Part shown: positions 7,401-12,618 of the stretch, one piece after another | Layout: each line of letters starts with the position of its first letter | Position numbering within the stretch: the stretch's first letter is position 1 | Origin: an uncultured Peptococcaceae bacterium | Lineage (GTDB): Bacteria > Bacillota > Peptococcia > Peptococcales > Peptococcaceae | Length of the DNA stretch: 12,618 nucleotides | Assembly (NCBI GenBank): GCA_902496505.1 | Contig: CABVBB010000021.1 | Location: 1 to 12,618 of the forward strand | Reading direction: 5' to 3' | Program-made: the position numbers and the translations under genes | Notes under the pieces: model-generated | Told to the model about the DNA's origin: nothing | Database searches by the model: none | The model's input: the letters and a program-made list of their open reading frames with translations, nothing else

Positions 7401-8429
7401 ATGAATAAATTGATGAAAAAAACCGTGACCGTCGCTTTAGCAGGAGCCTTTATGTTCAGCATGGCATCCACAGGCTTTGCCCAAACCACTGCACCCGCCG
7501 CAGGCTTGGCGGATGTGACCGCAGCGGTCGTCGAACCCGCTCAGACTTTGGGAGTCGTACAGATGTACGGCAAGATCGTGGATATCACCAAAGACGGCCA
7601 GACCTTCTCCATCGAAGTCCAGCCCAACGAAGGCGAAAGCATGATCTTCCACATCGATGAGAGCACCTATGTGCTGGATGCAGAAGATGCGCTGCCGATG
7701 GATCTGGAGAAACGCACCAACGATATGGTCAGCGTTTACTATGGCCCGGCCGTGACCATGAGCATCCCGGCCCAAAGCCACGCTGTGGCTATTTTTGGCA
7801 ATGCCAAGGCTGAATTGGATTTCCCACGCTATGCCGCCGTTGAAGCCGTCGAAAAATTGGACAACGGCGATATCCGCGTGACCACCGACGGCGGTTCCCG
7901 TGTCGTCACATTGGGCAAAGACATGCCCATCAGCCCCTATCTGACTAAAAATATCGTTACCTTGAACGACGTGCAGAAAGGCAGCCAAGTGGTGCTCTGG
8001 TACGATGTCATGACCCTCAGCATGCCTGCCCAGGCCACCGCTCAGAAAGCTGTGCTCCTGCATACGCCGGAAGCCGAAGCCGCAGAAGCTGCTGATATCA
8101 TCATTGACGGCACTAAGATCACCGCAGCAGGCAGCGTGATCGACGGCCAAGCCTATACCACCACCGTTGACGGCGAGACCGTCACCATGGTCCCCGCCCG
8201 TGCCGTTGCCCAAAAACTCGGCTATGACGTGCTCTGGAACGACGGCACCGTCACCCTCAACCTGCACGGCTATGCCAAATCCGCTACCTACACCGTCGGC
8301 AGCACCGATTACGGTCTCAACCGTATGCTGGTCAAATTAAACGCTGCTCCCGAAAATAAAGACGGCGTTACCTACGTTCCCCTGAGCTTCTTCAGCGAAG
8401 TCCTCAAAGTTACCGTGAACAGCAAATAA
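7401..8429 (+). CDS. Secreted protein with duplicated beta domain and C-terminal copper-amine-oxidase-N-like (stalk) domain
   Basis: 342 residues with AGGAGGA eight bases before the ATG. Residues 1-27 are a Sec signal peptide (MNKLMKK basic start, hydrophobic core, cleavage likely after STGFA). Residues about 48-220 contain two related beta-rich units. Each ends with a similar motif, TMSIPAQ (119-125) and TLSMPAQ (205-211), preceded by VSVYYG and VVLWYD strands respectively. Residues about 233-340 match the copper amine oxidase N-terminal domain pattern (IIIDGTKI, VPARAVAQKLGYDVLWND, VTYVPLSFFSEVL), a small wall or stalk domain common in Clostridia surface proteins. Despite the family name it contains no amine oxidase catalytic domain. 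It has its own promoter and terminator, so it is a separate unit from the ECF operon; a link to that operon is unproven. Its function is unknown beyond extracellular location. Confidence 0.85.
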   Translation: MNKLMKKTVTVALAGAFMFSMASTGFAQTTAPAAGLADVTAAVVEPAQTLGVVQMYGKIVDITKDGQTFSIEVQPNEGESMIFHIDESTYVLDAEDALPMDLEKRTNDMVSVYYGPAVTMSIPAQSHAVAIFGNAKAELDFPRYAAVEAVEKLDNGDIRVTTDGGSRVVTLGKDMPISPYLTKNIVTLNDVQKGSQVVLWYDVMTLSMPAQATAQKAVLLHTPEAEAAEAADIIIDGTKITAAGSVIDGQAYTTTVDGETVTMVPARAVAQKLGYDVLWNDGTVTLNLHGYAKSATYTVGSTDYGLNRMLVKLNAAPENKDGVTYVPLSFFSEVLKVTVNSK

Positions 8430-8453
8430 GGTCAATAAGCCCCAAAATGATAT

Positions 8454-8506
8454 GCCCCCTATAAGGAATACAGTGCCATAAAACTGTTTCCCAAGGGGGC
8501 TTTTTT
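8454..8506 (+). terminator. Strong intrinsic terminator after the secreted protein gene
   Basis: The outer stem GCCCCCT (8454-8460) and AGGGGGC (8494-8500) is followed directly by six T (8501-8506). A nested stem, ACAGT (8470-8474) with ACTGT (8482-8486), is extended by GGAA/TTCC past one bulged base, giving a long two-tier hairpin. Confidence 0.88.
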
Positions 8507-8526
8507 GCGCGAAAGAAGACGGCATT

Positions 8527-8571
8527 GCACAAGAGTCAATATAGGTGTGATGAGCATTGATGACTCTGTGC
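8527..8571. repeat. Imperfect inverted repeat overlapping a promoter, candidate operator
   Basis: The left arm GCACAAGAGTCA (8527-8538) pairs with the right arm TGACTCTGTGC (8561-8571), eleven base pairs with one bulged A, around a 22-base spacer. The right arm starts within the -35 box and fills the promoter spacer, so a bound protein would affect initiation. No T run follows, so it is not a terminator. Confidence 0.55.
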
Positions 8572-8585
8572 AGATGACGTATAAT
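8557..8585 (+). promoter_or_regulatory. Sigma-A promoter for the 75-residue protein gene
   Basis: TTGATG (8557-8562; four of six matches) and a perfect TATAAT (8580-8585) are separated by 17 bases. The predicted start is near 8592, giving a leader of about 45 bases before the GTG at 8638. Confidence 0.65.
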
Positions 8586-8637
8586 GATCATGAAAGATAG
8601 GCTGCTCTAAAACGTATAGAAAGAGGAGAGGTACTTA

Positions 8638-8865
8638 GTGGATAAGCTGGCTCAGTTGAAGGAAGAGCTTATTACCAATGATATGATGTTTATCTATAAT
8701 AACAAAGCGTACACTATCTGCCCTTGGAATAAAGATAGCGTATCTGCCTGCACAGCAGGTTTGGACGATAATCAAGATTTTGCAGGCATTGACGATTTGC
8801 TTGATAACTGGCTGATAGAAGGCAAGCCTTTAAAAGACATCATAGATAAGATCATATTGCTTTAA
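8638..8865 (+). CDS. Hypothetical acidic 75-residue protein
   Basis: I do not recognise this protein. It starts with GTG, preceded by a purine-rich AAGAGGAGAGG ribosome site (8621-8631), and has its own good promoter about 50 bases upstream, which together make it a believable gene. The 75-residue product is acidic, lacks a signal peptide or membrane segment, and has two Cys (in YTICPW and SACTAG). It seems to consist of an N-terminal helix, a short strand pair (MMFIYNNKAYTI) and C-terminal helices (GIDDLLDNWLIEG, PLKDIIDKIILL). Base composition is richer in A+T than the ECF operon to the left. It could be an adaptor or immunity-like protein, but nothing in the sequence decides this. Confidence 0.7.
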   Translation: MDKLAQLKEELITNDMMFIYNNKAYTICPWNKDSVSACTAGLDDNQDFAGIDDLLDNWLIEGKPLKDIIDKIILL

Positions 8866-8915
8866 AGCGGGTTTCCGGCCATTACGGCTATTTATTTGCT
8901 GGAGCTTAAGTCCGG

Positions 8916-8921
8916 TATAAT
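8916..8921 (+). promoter_or_regulatory. Possible -10 element for the coiled-coil protein gene
   Basis: A perfect TATAAT lies about 75 bases before the GTG at 8996. No good -35 box sits 16 to 18 bases upstream; TTTGCT (8895-8900) is a poor match at 15 bases. This is a weak candidate. Confidence 0.3.
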
Positions 8922-8995
8922 TATTGCAAAAGAGCTATTTGATGTGGTATGCTTGGCGTAGAGATCAAGATTGAAAGATAGAAAGGGTGTTGACG

Positions 8996-9295
8996 GTGAG
9001 CGAAAAGGAAATGATGGAAAAAATGATGCAGCAACTGGAGACTCTGAGCCAACAGCAGGCGCAACTGGTCGGGCATATTAGCAGCTTACGCTCGGAGATG
9101 CACGAAGAAATGGGCGGCCTGAAAAGCGATATCGATAGTTTAAAAAGGTTGGTCGATGGTCAAGGAGAAGTGCTGGCCTCAGTGGTGGAGCAGCTGGGCG
9201 AAATCTCAGAAGAACTGAAAGATGACCTGCACGATGTCGAGCACATCGCCTATAAGACTGCCGCCGATGTTGCCAAATTGAAATTGCTCAAATGA
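8996..9295 (+). CDS. Small coiled-coil protein of unknown function
   Basis: I chose the GTG at 8996 because AAAGGG (8982-8987) is eight bases upstream; an in-frame GTG at 8987 overlaps that site. The 99-residue product is almost entirely helical and charged, with heptad-like hydrophobic spacing from about residue 5 to 80 (LETLSQQQAQLVGHISSL, then IDSLKRLVDGQGEVL, then VVEQLGEISEELKDDL). It has no signal peptide, membrane segment or cysteine. The pattern fits an oligomeric coiled coil in the cytoplasm, similar to many short Firmicutes and phage-associated coiled-coil proteins. It lies about 130 bases after the 75-residue gene in the same direction. No enzymatic motif is visible, so function is unknown. 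Confidence 0.7.
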   Translation: MSEKEMMEKMMQQLETLSQQQAQLVGHISSLRSEMHEEMGGLKSDIDSLKRLVDGQGEVLASVVEQLGEISEELKDDLHDVEHIAYKTAADVAKLKLLK

Positions 9296-9370
9296 TGCAA
9301 AGGTGGATGCTTTCTGCCGCCGGAAAAGGGGACACCATAAGAAGGATAAAAAAGCCCTGCAATTTTGACG

Positions 9371-9685
9371 ATGAATAAGAAGGCCAATAGTCTCAGGCGT
9401 ATCGGAGCAACAAAAACGGCTGGTCGTCAAGAGCGCAAGACCAATAGGGTAAAATCATCGAAAGAAGTGACAGTCATAGAAAGAGATCTATTTGAGATAA
9501 AATGCCCAATTTGTGGTGAGATCGTTGAGTGGTTTGATATCTGCGAAAGATGTGGCTACCAAAACAGTGGACCAGGTGAAAGAGAGGATGGGCCAACAGG
9601 ACCGCAAAAAATGACCTTGCGGGAGGCAAGAAAATTATATGAACAAGGAAAGTCGTTAAATAAGCACCCTAACCAAAATGGTTGA
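9371..9685 (+). CDS. CPCC-like cysteine-rich (zinc-ribbon-like) small protein
   Basis: From ATG 9371 the product is 104 residues; a TTG two codons earlier is also possible. Neither has a good ribosome site, and a GTG at 9467 giving 73 residues is a real alternative, so the basic N-terminal 32 residues may be untranslated. The core has CPIC followed by CERC, two CxxC pairs expected to bind zinc. After them come GPTGPQKMTLREARKLYEQGK, with the final Gly-Pro and L-EAR pattern seen in the cysteine-rich CPCC family (PF14206). That family has no established function. A hairpin terminator overlaps the last codons. Composition is A+T-rich compared with the left part of the window. Confidence 0.68.
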   Translation: MNKKANSLRRIGATKTAGRQERKTNRVKSSKEVTVIERDLFEIKCPICGEIVEWFDICERCGYQNSGPGEREDGPTGPQKMTLREARKLYEQGKSLNKHPNQNG

Positions 9686-9697
9686 GGTGCTATTTTT
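9663..9697 (+). terminator. Intrinsic terminator overlapping the 3' end of the CPCC-like gene
   Basis: AGCACC (9663-9668) pairs with GGTGCT (9686-9691) and AACC (9671-9674) with GGTT (9680-9683), with a two-base internal mismatch and a five-base AAAAT loop, followed by A and five T (9692-9697). The left arm and loop encode the last residues of the protein. Confidence 0.75.
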
Positions 9698-9866
9698 ATG
9701 CTTTGCATGGCTTTGAATAGGGCCATCTCGCACTTGGTGCTTCTACTGCTGGAGCAATCATTTTTGGCAATAAGGTGTGGTGCCTGGCGAAGTATGCGGA
9801 TTGATACAACTTTTACGCCTGGAAGAGACAGCAAACCACTCGTTTGATGGGTGGTTTTGTTACGCT
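9698..9866. other. Gene-poor stretch between convergent genes, possible coding remnant
   Basis: No supported gene lies here. One plus-strand frame reads like protein (GHLALGASTAGAIIFGNKV from 9721, then YNFYAWKRQQTTRLMGGF from 9805) but is broken by TAG at 9718 and TGA at 9802. A short ATG frame (9698-9847, 49 codons) has no ribosome site. A decayed gene is possible but unproven. Confidence 0.2.
9833..9857. terminator. Weak hairpin between the convergent genes, possible terminator for the LysR gene
   Basis: AAACCAC (9833-9839) pairs with GTGGTTT (9851-9857) around an eleven-base loop. It lies ten bases past the LysR stop on the minus strand. The T-rich tract on that strand is only three T inside the stem, so termination would be weak. 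Confidence 0.35.
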
Positions 9867-10805
9867 TCAAAACGTGATCAGCTGGCTGCTGTCCAGCGTC
9901 TGCTGCTTAAAAATGTGGAGGAATGCGGCGATGGTGGGATGCTGGCGGTCGGCTTTGGGAACGATCAATAAGTAGATCATCTGCAAATTTTCCTTCAGCG
10001 GTTTGATGCAGATGGCTGGGTGAAGGATAGAGGTATGCGGACCGATGATATCATTGGTGCCTAGGCAGTAGGCGTTATGATGGGCAATGTATTCCAGAGT
10101 CAGCTGAGAATTGGAGCAGCTGAAAATGATCGTGGGCTGATAGCCGTAGCGGGCAAATATTTTGGCAGAAAAGGAGGGTGACCGCAGGTCGCCGTTGTGA
10201 TCGATCAAAGGCTGTTCGGACAAGGTTTTTAAGGATAGGGACTGCTGGTTGATAAAAGGAGAGGACGTGTTCATGTAAATTTTCAGTGCCTCTTCCCGAA
10301 AACTGTAGATATCGTGGCTTTCAGCGAGCGGCTGCAGAGAAAACAAGTCATCCTTGAGGATACTTACCAAATAGAGTGCAGGATCATTAGCTTGGGTATC
10401 CAAGAGTGGGACGGCAAGATTCTGCATAGAGACTGCGATACGGATCGAGGGATGAAAAAGGTGCAGCTGTTCGATAATAGGAACGAGGAAAGAACTCATG
10501 CTGCTATGCGCAAAAATATGCAGGACTCCTTTGATGTCTGCTAATTGTGAGGCGGGATTATATTGCTGCGTGAGCCACGTGGCTTTGCTGGTGATCTCTA
10601 AGGCGATCTCATAAATGCGGCGGCCTTCAGGGGTCAAGTGGATGCCTTGATTAGAGCGGGTGAAAAGCAGCTGGCCAAATTCATCTTCTAATTGTTTGAT
10701 GGATTTGCTAACATTCTGCTGAGAGATAAAAAGCTTTTGGGCTGCTGCAGCCATTGAGCCGCAATGGGCGGCTTCTACAAAACAATATAGCTGTTCCAAA
10801 CGCAT
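9867..10805 (-). CDS. LysR-family transcriptional regulator
   Basis: 312 residues, the usual length for the family. The ATG at 10805 has AGGAG eight bases upstream on the minus strand. Residues 1-61 are the winged helix-turn-helix (MRLEQLYCFVEAAHCGSM start, recognition helix around SQQNVSKSIKQLEDEFG at 28-44, wing with TRSNQGIHLTPEG). Residues about 90-300 form the periplasmic-binding-protein-like effector domain (starting at GVLHIFAHSSMSSFLVPII, with LIDHNGD and a YCLGTNDIIG stretch). These regulators bind as tetramers near their own promoter and respond to a small ligand, here unknown. The gene is transcribed away from the phosphodiesterase gene across 158 bases with overlapping predicted promoters. 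That layout usually means the regulator controls its neighbour and itself; this is inference. Confidence 0.93.
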   Translation of the reverse strand: MRLEQLYCFVEAAHCGSMAAAAQKLFISQQNVSKSIKQLEDEFGQLLFTRSNQGIHLTPEGRRIYEIALEITSKATWLTQQYNPASQLADIKGVLHIFAHSSMSSFLVPIIEQLHLFHPSIRIAVSMQNLAVPLLDTQANDPALYLVSILKDDLFSLQPLAESHDIYSFREEALKIYMNTSSPFINQQSLSLKTLSEQPLIDHNGDLRSPSFSAKIFARYGYQPTIIFSCSNSQLTLEYIAHHNAYCLGTNDIIGPHTSILHPAICIKPLKENLQMIYLLIVPKADRQHPTIAAFLHIFKQQTLDSSQLITF

Positions 10806-10887
10806 GAGAATGACTCCTTTCGGTGGCTGGAAAATGGGTTGGCTACAACTGACAGTGGAGTAGCGGGCTTGATACTAAACAGGTTGT

Positions 10888-10916
10888 TTTACAATAATAA
10901 GATAAAATTATACAAT
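10888..10916 (+). promoter_or_regulatory. Candidate promoter of the phosphodiesterase-family gene
   Basis: TTTACA (10888-10893) and TACAAT (10911-10916) each match the consensus at five of six positions and are 17 bases apart. The predicted start is near 10923, about 40 bases before the ATG. Confidence 0.6.
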
Positions 10917-10926
10917 GACCTTGTCA
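10894..10926. repeat. Two short palindromes between divergent genes, candidate LysR binding sites
   Basis: ATAAT (10894-10898) and ATTAT (10907-10911) form an inverted repeat with an eight-base spacer, inside both promoters. TGACCTTGTCA (10916-10926) is a second, four-plus-three-plus-four palindrome beside the first. LysR regulators often bind imperfect T-N11-A type dyads; T10895 and A10907 fit that spacing. Confidence 0.4.
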
Positions 10927-10927
10927 A
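10899..10927 (-). promoter_or_regulatory. Candidate promoter of the LysR-family gene
   Basis: On the minus strand a perfect TTGACA (10927 to 10922) is followed after 17 bases by TATCTT (10904 to 10899), four of six matches. It overlaps the plus-strand promoter almost fully, so the two polymerases should compete. Confidence 0.5.
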
Positions 10928-10963
10928 GATAAACTTTAACAAGCAGCTGAAAGGAGCGGTATT

Positions 10964-12618
10964 ATGAAAAAGGCAGCAACGGATAAACTATTGGTACTAG
11001 GTATTGATGGCATGGACCCACGGCTGACGCGCAAATATGTGGACGAAGGCAAAATGCCCAACACAGAGGCATTTTTGGCACGAGGCGCGAAGCGGCATGA
11101 TCTGGTATTGCTGGGGGGACATCCGACAGTGACACCGCCGATGTGGACGACTTTGGCGACAGGCGCCTATGCCTGTACCCATGGGATCACCTGCTTCAAC
11201 CGTCAAGGCAGCGATCTGGATAAAATGGATTACAATTTGGATTCCCGTCTGTGCAAAGCAGAGCAGCTTTGGAATGTCACCGCAGAAGCGGGCAAAAAAA
11301 CACTGGTCTTCCATTGGCCAGGTTCCTCTTGGCCGCCTACCTCAGACAGCCCGAATCTGCACGTGGTCGATGGAACGCAGCCTGCCTGCGTCAATATGTC
11401 GATCGCCAGGGTCGACGATGAATTTATTCTGATCGCGGATGTTAAAACAGAGGATACGGTTTATAAAGAGAAAGCAGCAGCCGACAGTAATGTCCCTTGT
11501 GTGATCAACGATTTGGAAGAAGTGGTCAGTCGTGATGCCAGGAATAATCATGCGACCAAGGATAATGTCAACATCATTTTGGATCAGCGAGATGGGACCA
11601 ATTGCTTCTCAGAAGCCCCCTTTGACCTGAGTTATTCTACCTTGAAACCAGCCAAAGGCTGGCTGGATGCCCCAGAAGGTGCCATGGAATTCACGCTGCT
11701 TTGTTCCAAAGGTTTGCTGCGCCGGGTAGCGCTGATCTTAGAAAATGAGGAAGGTATTTATGATCGTGTGGCTATTTATCGCTCCAAAAAAGATGCTGAG
11801 CCTATCGTGGTTTTAGAGAATGATGTTTTTACAACGGATATCGTTGACGACGGCATCAGCTACAAAAATCAAGAGCGCTATACCGTCAGCCGCAATATGC
11901 GGATCTTAGAACTTGCTCCAGATGGCACTCATCTCAAAATGTGGATATCAGCAGGAAGTGACGTTGCCAATAATTTGCTTTGGCATCCGCAGTCTCTGTA
12001 TGATAAAGTTATTGCCAAAGCAGGACATTGCCACCCCTTCTGCATGATCGGCGGCGTGGATAAGGCCTTGCTGTGGAAATGCATGATCCCTAACTGGGAT
12101 GCAAAGGTGGATTGGTATGCCACTGCCATCAACTATTTGATCGAAGAGGAAAAATATGATGTAGTCTTTTCCCATTTTCATAATATCGACTTGGAAGGTC
12201 ATATGATCGTTCGGCGCTTGAAGGATCATGGTGATAACAAATTGCCAGAATCAGAATATGCAGCGCTCTTAGAGCGTGTCTATGTCCAAGCTGATGAATA
12301 CATTGGCCGCTTCCTGCATCTTTTGGATAAGGATTGGACGATCCTCATCGTATCTGACCATGGTCAAGTCTGCCCAGAACATCTGCCGCCTTATCTGGGG
12401 GATGATGCAGGCGTCAATCTGCGGGTCATGGAGGAACTGGGCTATACACACATCAAAGTGGATGCTGACGGCAATGAGCTGCATGAGATCGATTGGGAAC
12501 GCACGAAAGCAGTAGCCAGCCGAGCAAATCATATCTACATCAATCTCAAAGGCCGCGATCCGCACGGTATTGTGGAACCAGAAGACAAATACCAGCTGGA
12601 GGAGGAGATCATGACTGC
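10964..12618 (+). CDS. Type I phosphodiesterase/nucleotide pyrophosphatase family protein (alkaline phosphatase superfamily), 3' partial
   Basis: The frame runs from ATG 10964, with AAGGAG seven bases upstream, to the window edge, giving 551 residues without a stop. No signal peptide is present, so it is probably cytoplasmic. Superfamily metal-site blocks are visible: LGIDGMDP with Asp15, the nucleophile region HPTVTPPMW (Thr57 the likely nucleophile, followed by TTLATG), HNIDLEGH with Asp409 and His413, and VSDHGQ with Asp465 and His466. These should bind two metal ions, commonly zinc, and hydrolyse a phosphate mono- or diester. Residues about 130-370 form a long insertion between the nucleophile and the later metal ligands, where substrate specificity usually lies. 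The remaining His ligand should lie near or past the edge. The divergent LysR regulator suggests inducible control. The substrate cannot be read from the sequence. Confidence 0.88.
   Translation, partial: MKKAATDKLLVLGIDGMDPRLTRKYVDEGKMPNTEAFLARGAKRHDLVLLGGHPTVTPPMWTTLATGAYACTHGITCFNRQGSDLDKMDYNLDSRLCKAEQLWNVTAEAGKKTLVFHWPGSSWPPTSDSPNLHVVDGTQPACVNMSIARVDDEFILIADVKTEDTVYKEKAAADSNVPCVINDLEEVVSRDARNNHATKDNVNIILDQRDGTNCFSEAPFDLSYSTLKPAKGWLDAPEGAMEFTLLCSKGLLRRVALILENEEGIYDRVAIYRSKKDAEPIVVLENDVFTTDIVDDGISYKNQERYTVSRNMRILELAPDGTHLKMWISAGSDVANNLLWHPQSLYDKVIAKAGHCHPFCMIGGVDKALLWKCMIPNWDAKVDWYATAINYLIEEEKYDVVFSHFHNIDLEGHMIVRRLKDHGDNKLPESEYAALLERVYVQADEYIGRFLHLLDKDWTILIVSDHGQVCPEHLPPYLGDDAGVNLRVMEELGYTHIKVDADGNELHEIDWERTKAVASRANHIYINLKGRDPHGIVEPEDKYQLEEEIMT

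Noticed and set aside
7437..8267. 276-codon minus-strand open frame opposite the secreted protein gene
   Set aside because: The plus strand has a signal peptide, a domain match, a ribosome site and a terminator. The reverse frame is rich in His and Gly, as expected for an antisense shadow.
7401..8429. Copper amine oxidase enzyme
   Set aside because: Only the small N-terminal-type domain pattern is present. The catalytic domain with its topaquinone tyrosine is absent and the protein is far too short.
8866..8900. Terminator after the 75-residue gene
   Set aside because: GGCC (8877-8880) and GGCT (8886-8889) give only four pairs including one wobble, with no proper T run, so it is too weak to call.
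1..12618. CRISPR array, tRNA, rRNA, insertion sequence or integrase
   Set aside because: No regularly spaced direct repeats, cloverleaf, ribosomal sequence, transposase motif or flanking terminal repeats were seen on reading the window; I could not run a covariance or database search.

Overview
The window looks like chromosome from a Gram-positive-type (monoderm) Firmicute, probably a Clostridia member such as a Peptococcaceae relative. The clues are three C-terminal S-layer homology (SLH) repeats on a surface protein, strong AGGAGG-type ribosome binding sites, sigma-A-like promoters, a lipoprotein signal, and an ECF transporter with a fused double ATPase. The genus assignment is inference and weak. 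The left two thirds (bases 1 to about 8430) are visibly richer in G+C than the right part.

Bases 1-7300 form one functional block. A surface protein (5' end outside the window) carries a transcobalamin-like beta domain (DUF4430), an alpha-toroid of terpenoid-cyclase-like repeats and three SLH domains. A promoter and a hairpin terminator follow. Then comes a tightly coupled four-gene unit: a lipoprotein with the same two domains in the opposite order (toroid, then DUF4430), an EcfT membrane protein, a fused two-domain EcfA ATPase and an S component. Toroid plus DUF4430 is the fold combination of animal intrinsic factor and transcobalamin. I infer a corrinoid-type uptake system in which wall-anchored and membrane-anchored binders feed a dedicated (group I) ECF transporter. 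The substrate is not proven by the sequence.

Bases 7301-8506 hold a separately transcribed secreted protein, with its own promoter and strong terminator. It has an internally duplicated beta domain and a C-terminal copper-amine-oxidase-N-like domain. Bases 8507-9697 hold three short genes: an unknown acidic 75-residue protein behind a promoter that overlaps an inverted repeat, a coiled-coil protein, and a CPCC-like cysteine-rich protein whose terminator overlaps its own 3' end. A short gene-poor stretch follows (9698-9866).

The right end is a divergent pair. A LysR-type regulator (minus strand) faces a cytoplasmic type I phosphodiesterase/nucleotide pyrophosphatase family enzyme (plus strand, 3' end outside the window). 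Their predicted promoters overlap and contain short palindromes, which fits the regulator controlling the enzyme gene.
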